Shown here in pieces: positions 1 through 5,867 of a stretch of DNA of 7,864 nt (position 1 is its first letter; each line of letters begins with the position of its first letter). Made by a program: the position numbers and the translations under genes. This DNA is from CAYXVB01 sp964467785. GTDB taxonomy: Bacteria > Bdellovibrionota > UBA1018. The notes beneath the pieces were generated by a model. It was not told where the DNA came from and did no database searches. It saw only the letters and a program-made list of their open reading frames with translations. The DNA lies in assembly GCA_964467785.1 (NCBI GenBank), contig CAYXVB010000167.1:1-7864 (forward strand), read 5' to 3'.

Positions 1-156
1 GATCTGGCAGTAGGTACGGACTGCGGCCAGATCAAGACGGGCTCGGCTTCGCGTACCGATCGCATCGCCAAGTACAACCAGCTCCTTCGCATTGAGGAAG
101 AGCTGGGAGGCAAGGCGAAGTTCGCGGGCCGCGCGGCCTTCAGCAGACTCCGCTGA
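1..156 (+). CDS. eno: Enolase, C-terminal end (partial, 5' end outside window)
   Basis: Frame 1 is open from the first base to a TGA at 154-156 and encodes the last 51 residues of enolase (2-phosphoglycerate dehydratase), the cytoplasmic glycolytic enzyme that interconverts 2-phosphoglycerate and phosphoenolpyruvate. The signature is seen directly: GQIKTGSASRTDR followed by IAKYNQLLRIEEELG, nearly the classic enolase C-terminus. By family knowledge the Lys in GQIKTG (codon 12 here) is the substrate-binding lysine near residue 393 of the E. coli enzyme. The tail ends in AFSRLR, close to the usual family end point, so the 3' end looks intact. The next gene is an FtsB/DivIC-type protein 71 bases downstream on the same strand, the same eno-ftsB order found in many Gram-negative bacteria. 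I see no intrinsic terminator between the two, so they may be cotranscribed. Confidence 0.96.
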   Translation, partial: DLAVGTDCGQIKTGSASRTDRIAKYNQLLRIEEELGGKAKFAGRAAFSRLR

Positions 157-227
157 GCGCGGGGCGTGCGGGAGGATCTGAGCCTACCTTCCGAACTCCG
201 GCTTTCTTCTTGGTCATGGAGGACCGA

Positions 228-623
228 GTGATCGCACGCCAAATACTTCAAGCTGTCCTTGATTTCGTCCGCAATCCTACCCCGACGCGCGTCTGGATCG
301 CCCTGTTCGCCTGCTGGGGGCTCTTTCTTTCCGGCGCGCTCGGCGGGGTCGGGTTTCTCGGTGGATCGGCTGCCGTGTCGAGATCCGCCTTCGGCTCCTC
401 GTTCGGCCCCCCTGGCATCCTGCAAGCTATTCGACTGGGCGATCTACTGGAAACCAAGAACCGACAAATCGAACAGCTCCACGCCGAAATTAGCAAGCTG
501 CAAGGAGAAGCGACGGGACTTGAAAAGAGCCGCGTTCTCCAGCAGCGGGAGATCCGCAAGGTTCTCGGCTACGCCGCGGCGGATGAGTTGATTTTCGACT
601 TCGCTCCGCGCGAGCGCCTTTAA
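228..623 (+). CDS. ftsB: FtsB/DivIC-family septum formation initiator protein
   Basis: A 131-residue single-pass membrane protein of the FtsB/DivIC family, which by family knowledge works with FtsL and FtsQ/DivIB in the divisome at midcell. Visible architecture: a short N-terminal tail, one hydrophobic segment at about 22-46 (VWIALFACWGLFLSGALGG...), a Gly/Ser-rich linker, then a heptad-like coiled coil at about 65-105 (LLETKNRQIEQLHAEISKL) and the typical end IRKVLGYAAADELIFDF, which resembles the family's 'R-x-x-L-G-Y-x-x-x-D-E-x-x-F-x-F' ending. I chose GTG 228 because GGAGG at 218-222 lies 5 bases upstream. In-frame ATG 216 and TTG 210 are possible but have no ribosome-binding site. Position directly after eno supports the assignment. 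It is slightly longer than the ~100-residue proteobacterial FtsB because of the linker. FtsB and DivIC cannot be told apart by eye. Confidence 0.85.
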   Translation: MIARQILQAVLDFVRNPTPTRVWIALFACWGLFLSGALGGVGFLGGSAAVSRSAFGSSFGPPGILQAIRLGDLLETKNRQIEQLHAEISKLQGEATGLEKSRVLQQREIRKVLGYAAADELIFDFAPRERL

Positions 624-678
624 TCGCCGCCCAAGAGTACCCAATCGCGCTCGTCTCCGTCAAGAATCGGTCGACTCT

Positions 679-707
679 TTGACACCTCGCCGGGATTTGT
701 TCACAAT
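679..707 (+). promoter_or_regulatory. Sigma-70-type promoter of the cold-shock gene
   Basis: A perfect -35 hexamer TTGACA (679-684) is followed by a 17-base spacer and CACAAT (702-707), which matches 4 of 6 bases of the -10 consensus. Transcription would start near 713-715, directly before the GGGAGG ribosome-binding site (716-721) of the cold-shock gene. The leader would then be only about 15 bases, unlike the long structured leaders of E. coli cspA. The hexamers and spacing are seen; promoter activity is inferred. Confidence 0.6.
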
Positions 708-728
708 CTATCCCAGGGAGGCCAACGA

Positions 729-935
729 ATGGCTTTTGGACGAGTCAAATGGTTCAATGACGCGAAGGGATTCGGGTTCATCGAGCGGAAGGAAGGCGGA
801 GAAATCTTTGTTCACTACACCGCCATCCGAGCAGACGGCTACAAGACCCTCGCCGAAGGACAGGAAGTGGAATTTGACATCTATGAGGGCAACAAAGGTC
901 CCGAAGCTCAGAACGTAGCCCCTACCGATCACTAG
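729..935 (+). CDS. CspA-family cold-shock protein (single cold-shock domain)
   Basis: A complete 68-residue cold-shock-domain protein, the usual length for the family. These OB-fold proteins bind single-stranded RNA/DNA in the cytoplasm and act as RNA chaperones. Both nucleic-acid-binding motifs are visible: RNP1 as KGFGFI at residues 13-18, and RNP2 as IFVHY at 26-30. The conserved opening GRVKWFN (4-10) carries the aromatic Trp8. The ATG at 729 has a strong GGGAGG site at 716-721, 7 bases upstream. A promoter with a perfect TTGACA lies just ahead, so the gene is probably transcribed alone. I see no T-tract terminator in the 113 bases to the next gene. Whether it is cold-induced or constitutive cannot be read from sequence, but the very short predicted leader leaves no room for a cspA-type RNA thermoswitch. 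Confidence 0.95.
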   Translation: MAFGRVKWFNDAKGFGFIERKEGGEIFVHYTAIRADGYKTLAEGQEVEFDIYEGNKGPEAQNVAPTDH

Positions 936-1048
936 TCCAAACCTGGAAAGCGCCGTAATATAGAGAACTTCTAGCTAGATATCGCGTGTCGAAGAGTCAC
1001 TGACGCCTCTTGACCTTCATCTACGCTTCAGGCAGCTTTTTCTAAACT

Positions 1049-2086
1049 ATGGCCATTGGCAATGGACGCGTGACCGCCCCTGAGACTTCGCTTGAGCACA
1101 TCCGCCGCAGGACCCGTCGTGGAGCGCTCGTCATCAGCGTGCTCTACGTGTTCGTCGGCGCCGCTTGGATCGCGACTTCGGACCGAATCGTGGAGTTGAT
1201 GGGACTCGATCCGGTCCTCACCGCCCGCCTTCAAACCTATAAAGGCTGGTTTTACGTAATCATGACAGGGGTGATCCTCCACCGATTGATCCAATCCCAA
1301 ACGGAACGCGTCTATGAAGCCCTTGAGCAGAGGGATCTGTTCGCCTCCGTCGCGTCGCATGAATTCAAAACGCCGTTGACCGCCATCAGCATGCAGCTGG
1401 GCCTGTTGAGCCGCGCCTTTTTCGCCAACAGCACCACGGACGAGCTCCGCGAGCGGGTCGGCAAGTTCATCGAATCCGCGCAACGCCAGCTGCGCCGGAT
1501 GAACCGCCTGACCGAAGACCTCGTCGATGCCCAAAAGCTCAAGTCAGGACGCGCACTTCAATACAATTTCGAGTCTTTTGATCTTTCGGTGCTCGTCGAC
1601 GAATGCATCGAAGACCACTCGCCGCTTTACAGCGCGGATGGCGCCCCGCTCATCGGTGAAGTCGCTCCTGGCATCCAGCTCAAAGGCGATCGCGAGCGCA
1701 TCGCGCAAATGATCTTTAATCTCGTCAATAACGCGGAAAAATTCGGCAAGCGACGCCCCGTCACCCTCAAACTGTCCCAGTATGACGAGGCGGGAAACGC
1801 CTGGGCGCGTCTCGAGATTTCCGACCAGGCCACCGGACTTTCAGATTCGGACCGAAAACTCATCTTCCTGCCCTTCCGAACTGGCGTTTCCGCCGCGAAT
1901 TATGGAGGCGTTGGCCTCGGGCTATTCATGGCCGACGAAATCGCTCGAGCCCATGGCGGTCGCATTCGCGCGCTGGACGCCGAAGACTGCGCGGCGGACT
2001 CCTTCGACTTTCCAGATCTCCCCGATGAGAAGTCTGGCGGCACGCGCTTTGAGGTGCTCCTACCCCTCAACGGACTCGACTCCTGA
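1049..2086 (+). CDS. Membrane sensor histidine kinase, first of a tandem pair, altered G1 box
   Basis: A 345-residue HisKA/HATPase sensor kinase. Residues 27-43 and about 64-82 form two hydrophobic segments around a short loop containing WIATSD and YKGWFYV, a compact two-helix N-terminal module seen in many bacterial sensors. The dimerisation/phosphoacceptor domain follows, with the H-box SHEFKTPL and His104. The ATP-binding domain has an N-box NLVNNAEKFG (224-233), an F-box FLPF (273-276) and a G2 box GGVGLGLF (286-293). The G1 box is odd: D259-Q-A-T-G replaces the usual D-x-G-x-G, losing the first glycine. There are no PAS, HAMP or receiver domains. The ATG at 1049 has no Shine-Dalgarno; GTG 1070 is an alternative with none either. 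The neighbour at 2149 is a clear paralogue. No response regulator is nearby, so partner and signal are unknown. Kinase activity may be reduced by the G1 change. Confidence 0.9.
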   Translation: MAIGNGRVTAPETSLEHIRRRTRRGALVISVLYVFVGAAWIATSDRIVELMGLDPVLTARLQTYKGWFYVIMTGVILHRLIQSQTERVYEALEQRDLFASVASHEFKTPLTAISMQLGLLSRAFFANSTTDELRERVGKFIESAQRQLRRMNRLTEDLVDAQKLKSGRALQYNFESFDLSVLVDECIEDHSPLYSADGAPLIGEVAPGIQLKGDRERIAQMIFNLVNNAEKFGKRRPVTLKLSQYDEAGNAWARLEISDQATGLSDSDRKLIFLPFRTGVSAANYGGVGLGLFMADEIARAHGGRIRALDAEDCAADSFDFPDLPDEKSGGTRFEVLLPLNGLDS

Positions 2087-2148
2087 CACAAACCGCCAAC
2101 GCCACGTTCATTGATCTCTGGCTTGATTTCCGGCTTACTCTCCCTCGA

Positions 2149-3192
2149 ATGTGCGCCGATCTACGCAAAGCCCAAGAGCGCCCGGAATTTCTTCGACACC
2201 GAACCGCGGCCAGGCGCGGGGCACTCCTCATCACGCTGACTTATCTCGTGATTGGGTGCCTGTGGATTGCCTTCTCCGACCGCGTCGCGCGCCTGCTTTT
2301 TCCCGATCCCGCGACCTATCAACTGGTTCAAACCGTCAAGGGATGGATCTATGTGCTCCTGACCGCCGCCAGCCTCCACCGTCTCATCTGCATCCAGGTT
2401 GACCGCATCACCCATGTGCTTGAACAGCGGGATGTTTTTGCGGCCATGGCGTCCCATGAGCTTCGCACGCCGTTGACCGCGCTCTCGCTCCAGCTCGATC
2501 TGATCCGCCGGGATCTGCGCGCCCTAGGTGACACGCAACCCGGGCTCGCAAAACGGATCCTCAAGTACGCGGACGCGGGCGAACGACAAGTTGCCCGGAT
2601 TAAACGGCTGATCGACGACCTACTGGACGTACATTCCATCCGGAGCGGCAAAGGGCTTCGCATCCGGACTGTTGCGATCGACCTCGCCCAGATCGTCCAC
2701 CAGAGCATCGAGGACGCCACCCCGACGCTTCAGGCTTCCGGCTGCACGGTGATTCAAAAAATCACGCCGGGCATCTGGATCCATGGGGACTCGGAACGCA
2801 TCGCGCAAGTCGTCCTCAACCTAATCAACAACGCGGCCAAGTTCGGGGCCGGACGCCCGATCGAGGTCCTCCTCGAAAAGCAACAAAGGCAGGGGCAAGA
2901 TTACGGAAGAATCTTGATCTCTGACCAGGGCATCGGCATCAGGCCGGAGGACCGCACAAGATTGTTCAAGCCATTTGAAAGGGCGTCGTCAGCCCAATCT
3001 TTCGGCGGAATGGGCTTGGGCCTCTTTATCTCGTCCCAGATTGTCCTCTCCCATCAGGGACGAATCACGATCTTGGACCCTCTGCCCGAGACGGCGTTAA
3101 CCGAACCTTCGCGCGGAACCCAGGTCGAGGTCCTGCTTCCGATCCGATCCGATCACAGGGAAGTCCCTGAAAATCACGGAAAGGCGGCATGA
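2149..3192 (+). CDS. Membrane sensor histidine kinase, second of a tandem pair
   Basis: A 347-residue HisKA/HATPase kinase with the same layout as its upstream neighbour. Two hydrophobic segments (about 25-42 and 66-81) surround a loop with WIAFSD and VKGWIYV. The H-box is SHELRTPL with His103, the N-box NLINNAAKFG (224-233), a canonical G1 box DQGIG (259-263), an F-box FKPFER (273-278) and a G2 box GGMGLGLF (286-293). All catalytic boxes look intact, so it should autophosphorylate; this is inference from motifs. In a hand alignment of the first ~100 shared residues, 52 of 98 positions match the upstream kinase, so the pair arose by tandem duplication. The gap between them is 62 bases with no terminator, which suggests one transcript. 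The ATG at 2149 is preceded by a pyrimidine-rich stretch and no Shine-Dalgarno. The C-terminus carries a short charged tail after the conserved VEVLLPI. The signal and response regulator are unknown. Confidence 0.92.
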   Translation: MCADLRKAQERPEFLRHRTAARRGALLITLTYLVIGCLWIAFSDRVARLLFPDPATYQLVQTVKGWIYVLLTAASLHRLICIQVDRITHVLEQRDVFAAMASHELRTPLTALSLQLDLIRRDLRALGDTQPGLAKRILKYADAGERQVARIKRLIDDLLDVHSIRSGKGLRIRTVAIDLAQIVHQSIEDATPTLQASGCTVIQKITPGIWIHGDSERIAQVVLNLINNAAKFGAGRPIEVLLEKQQRQGQDYGRILISDQGIGIRPEDRTRLFKPFERASSAQSFGGMGLGLFISSQIVLSHQGRITILDPLPETALTEPSRGTQVEVLLPIRSDHREVPENHGKAA

Positions 3193-3193
3193 G

Positions 3194-3212
3194 GCCGTAC
3201 CGCGGCTTTATT
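3194..3212 (+). terminator. Weak terminator-like hairpin after the kinase pair
   Basis: Two bases after the stop of the second kinase, GCCG (3194-3197) can pair with CGGC (3203-3206) around a 5-base loop, followed by TTTATT. The stem is only 4 bp, so this is a marginal intrinsic terminator. The position between two convergent genes is where one would be expected. Confidence 0.25.
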
Positions 3213-3271
3213 GCTGAAGGCGACAAACCTTCGACGCCGTAAAGGCCATCTTGTCCATCGCGCTGATGGGC

Positions 3272-3293
3272 AACGGTTACTGCTGTAACCGTT
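3272..3293. repeat. Perfect 9-bp hairpin spanning the typA stop codon
   Basis: AACGGTTAC (3272-3280) and GTAACCGTT (3285-3293) are exact inverted repeats around the 4-base loop TGCT. In typA orientation the stem covers the last codons (Arg-Leu-Gln-Gln) and the TAA stop at 3277-3279. No T-tract follows on either strand, so it is not a standard intrinsic terminator. It could protect the typA mRNA 3' end from exonucleases or assist Rho-dependent termination between the convergent genes; both roles are inferred. Confidence 0.5.
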
Positions 3294-5169
3294 CCTCGCG
3301 TTTCACGCTGCGGAGGTTCTGCGGAAGGATCTTCTTGCGGATGCGGATGGACTTCGGGGTGACTTCGATCCACTCGTCTTCGTCGATCCACTCCAGCGAC
3401 TGCTCGAGCGACATCTTGCGGATGCCCGAGAGCGTGACCAGAAACTCCGCGCTCGCCGCCCGGATATTGGTGAGCTTCTTTTCGCGGCAGGGATTGACGT
3501 TGAGGTCGTTGTCCTTGCTGTGCTCGCCGATGATCATGCCTTCATAAACCGGCACGCCGGGGCCGAAGAACAAGATGCCGCGATCCTCAAGACCGAGCAG
3601 ACCATATTCGACCGTCTCGCCCGAGCGATCGGAGATCAGCGAGCCGCTCGTGCGATGCGGGATATCCCCCTTGAACGGACCGTAATCCAGTAGCTGAGTG
3701 CTAAAGAGGCCTTCGCCCTTGGTCAGAGTCATGTAGCGCGAACGGATACCGAGCAACCCGCGGGTCGGGATGTCGAACTCGAGACGGACACGCCCGGAGC
3801 CGTGGCCTGAGCCGCCTTCGTAACGAGTCATGATGCCCTTGCGCGACTGGAAGACCTGGCTCACGTCGCCCACTGCCCATTCGGGCAGATCGAGCACGGC
3901 GCGTTCCATCGGCTCGAGTTTGTTGCCATTAGCGTCGGTACGGTAAAGCACGGTCGGCTTGCCGATCATGAACTCGAAGTTCTCACGGCGCATCTGCTCG
4001 ATCAGGATGGCGAACTGGAGTTCGCCACGGCCGAGGACGCGGAATTGGTCGGGCTGCGAGGTCTCCTCCATGCGAAGCGCCACGTTGGTGCGGACTTCGC
4101 GCAGAAGACGGTCACGCAGCTTGCGCGACATGATGGCCTCCCCTTCCTTGCCGGAGAGCGGCGAGGTGTTGACTGAGAAGATCATGCCGAGGGTCGGCTT
4201 TTCGACCACGATTCGGGGGAGCGGCGAAGTCGCTTCGTTGCCCACGACCGAGTCGCCGATCTCGAACTTCTCGCTGCCGGCGATCACGCCGATGTCGCCT
4301 GCCGAAAGCAGTTCCACCTCGGTCTGGCGCAGGCCTTCATAGGTATAAAGCTGGCTGACGTTAAAGCTCTCGTTGACGGCGGCGCCGGCGGCGTCAACAC
4401 CGCGGCGGATCACGCGCTGGCCCTTCTTAACGGAACCAGCCATGACGCGACCGATGGCGAGTCGGCCCACGTAATCCGAATAAGAAAGATTGGACACGAG
4501 GATCTGGAAATCCTGGCCTTCGCGGCTTTCCGCGACCTTTGGGGCCGGGATGTCGCGCAGGATCTCGTCGAAGAGCGGCTGCAGCGTGCCCTTCTTTTCA
4601 CCCGAGACGAACGCGTCCACGTCGCCGCGCTCGAGCGTGCACCAGCCCTGGCGGGCGCAGGCGTAAACGATCGGGAAATTGGCCTGCGCATCCGTTGCGC
4701 CCAGCTCAATGAACAGATCGAAGGCCTGGTTGACCACTTCGTCGATGCGGGCGTCGGGGCGGTCGACCTTATTGATCACCAGGATGACCTTGAGGCCCTG
4801 GGAAAGCGCCTTGCGAAGCACGAAGCGGGTCTGCGGGAGCGGGCCTTCAGCCGCGTCGACCAGCAGGAGGGCGCCGTCAACCATGCCCATGATGCGCTCG
4901 ACCTCGCCGCCGAAGTCGGCGTGGCCAGGGGTATCGACGATGTTGATCTTGGTATCCCCCACGCGCACCGAAGTGTTCTTGGCCATGATGGTGATGCCGC
5001 GTTCGCGTTCCAGATCCATGGAGTCCATCACCCGCTCGGCAACTGCCTGGTGCTGCTTGAAAGTGCCGGCCTGTTTGAGGAGGAAGTCCACCAGGGTCGT
5101 CTTGCCGTGGTCGACGTGGGCGATAATGCAAATATTCCGAATCTTGGAGGAGTCTTGGAGGATACTCAT
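3277..5169 (-). CDS. typA: Ribosome-associated translational GTPase TypA/BipA
   Basis: A 630-residue member of the TypA/BipA family, slightly longer than the usual ~605-615. By family knowledge it is an EF-G-like GTPase that binds the 70S ribosome and supports 50S assembly and growth under cold or other stress. The GTPase motifs are all visible: P-loop AHVDHGKTT (17-25), the switch I signature RERGITI (55-61), DTPGH (79-83) and NKVD (133-136). EF-Tu-like domain II follows, then EF-G-type domains including the segment GRGELQFAILIEQMRRENFEF. The TypA-specific C-terminal domain is recognisable from TRYEGGSGHGSGRVRLEFDIPTRGLLG-like sequence and the closing TPKSIRIRKK. The ATG at 5169 has only a weak purine-rich site (AACGGAACG) upstream. 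It converges on the kinase pair with an 84-base gap. A 146-base gap with a hairpin separates it from the cysteine-rich gene upstream, so it probably has its own promoter, though I could not identify one. Confidence 0.97.
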   Translation of the reverse strand: MSILQDSSKIRNICIIAHVDHGKTTLVDFLLKQAGTFKQHQAVAERVMDSMDLERERGITIMAKNTSVRVGDTKINIVDTPGHADFGGEVERIMGMVDGALLLVDAAEGPLPQTRFVLRKALSQGLKVILVINKVDRPDARIDEVVNQAFDLFIELGATDAQANFPIVYACARQGWCTLERGDVDAFVSGEKKGTLQPLFDEILRDIPAPKVAESREGQDFQILVSNLSYSDYVGRLAIGRVMAGSVKKGQRVIRRGVDAAGAAVNESFNVSQLYTYEGLRQTEVELLSAGDIGVIAGSEKFEIGDSVVGNEATSPLPRIVVEKPTLGMIFSVNTSPLSGKEGEAIMSRKLRDRLLREVRTNVALRMEETSQPDQFRVLGRGELQFAILIEQMRRENFEFMIGKPTVLYRTDANGNKLEPMERAVLDLPEWAVGDVSQVFQSRKGIMTRYEGGSGHGSGRVRLEFDIPTRGLLGIRSRYMTLTKGEGLFSTQLLDYGPFKGDIPHRTSGSLISDRSGETVEYGLLGLEDRGILFFGPGVPVYEGMIIGEHSKDNDLNVNPCREKKLTNIRAASAEFLVTLSGIRKMSLEQSLEWIDEDEWIEVTPKSIRIRKKILPQNLRSVKREERLQQ

Positions 5170-5280
5170 GCGTTCCGTTCTTTAGTCAAGCCAGCAAAGG
5201 GCGCTTTTTGGGATGTCGATCGTTGTAACCGCTCAAGGAGCCATTGGACAGGATAAAATACCGGCTGCTCGCCAGGAATT

Positions 5281-5302
5281 CGCAAAACCTCAAGGCTTCG
5301 CG
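5281..5302 (-). terminator. Hairpin after the cysteine-rich gene, possible terminator
   Basis: Read on the minus strand, CGCGAAGCC, loop TTGA, GGTTTTGCG forms a 9-bp stem that includes two G-U pairs. It starts 13 bases after the stop of the cysteine-rich gene. The wobble pairs work only in minus-strand RNA, which fits a transcript of that gene. No T-run directly follows, so it is either a weak or Rho-assisted terminator or an mRNA 3'-end stabiliser separating the upstream operon from typA. Confidence 0.35.
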
Positions 5303-5315
5303 GTTCCCACGCCGG

Positions 5316-5840
5316 TCACTCTCCGAGAGTCGAGCGCTCGAACTTCGCCAGATCCAGCTCGGCCGGGAAAGCCGTTCCCGTCCAGAAATGCTTGAGGTGG
5401 TTTCCGTTGCGAGTTTTGGTCGATTTGACCTCCGCTTCAACCACGCAATTGTAGCCCAGTTGCGCGGACAGGAACGCCAACCGAAGGATCGTCTCGTCGC
5501 GGTCCTCGCAGTTTTCCACGCGGATCGGCTCTGTGTGTTTTTTCAGGACCGGCAGAAAGGAGCGTTGGGTATTGAAGAAAAAATACATCTCCCGCGCCTG
5601 GGCCAGCTTTTCCTCGTAATCGGCAAGCGCCGGTTGGACATGCTCCTGGTGGCAATCGGGGCAGTAAAAAGCGTGCGACAGCTCCGCGGGCACTTCAGGG
5701 AGGTATGCGAAGCTCTCGCCTGGCAGGAACTTTTCGCAGCTTTTGCAGAGGGGCGCCTGGCAAAGGCCGCACTCGTGCGAGATTCGAGTCCGGCGGCAAT
5801 TGATGCATTCCCGGGTCGCTTCTTTTTCGCTGCTCATCAT
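5316..5840 (-). CDS. Cysteine-rich zinc-ribbon-like protein of unknown function
   Basis: A 174-residue protein I do not recognise as a named family. The N-terminal 65 residues hold four CxxC pairs: C12/C15, C24/C27, C32/C35 and C60/C63. This spacing suggests two zinc-binding knuckles or a B-box-like arrangement. No signal peptide or membrane segment is seen, so it is probably cytoplasmic. The C-terminal half (about 115-170) is mixed alpha/beta, with ILRLAFLSAQLGYNCVVE and a segment rich in Lys/Thr/His, vaguely reminiscent of YbjQ-type domains; that resemblance is weak. There are two adjacent ATGs. GAGAGG at 5844-5849 lies 3 bases from the first (5840) and 6 from the second (5837), so the second may be the real start. 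It begins 27 bases after the large secreted-protein gene, probably in the same operon. A role in nucleic-acid or protein binding is only a guess. Confidence 0.72.
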   Translation of the reverse strand: MMSSEKEATRECINCRRTRISHECGLCQAPLCKSCEKFLPGESFAYLPEVPAELSHAFYCPDCHQEHVQPALADYEEKLAQAREMYFFFNTQRSFLPVLKKHTEPIRVENCEDRDETILRLAFLSAQLGYNCVVEAEVKSTKTRNGNHLKHFWTGTAFPAELDLAKFERSTLGE

Positions 5841-5867
5841 GGGCCTCTCTTATCCGATCCAGGACGC

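Noticed and set aside
970..979. 10-base palindrome TCTAGCTAGA between the cold-shock and kinase genes
   Set aside because: Too short and isolated to call an operator or terminator; no second copy or T-tract nearby.
992..1011. AAGAG/CTCTT stem before the first kinase as a terminator for csp
   Set aside because: Only 5 bp with a 10-base loop and no T-run; not distinguishable from chance.
5183..5188. TTGACT upstream of typA on the minus strand as a -35 box
   Set aside because: It lies only 14 bases before the start codon, leaving no room for a -10 element ahead of the gene.
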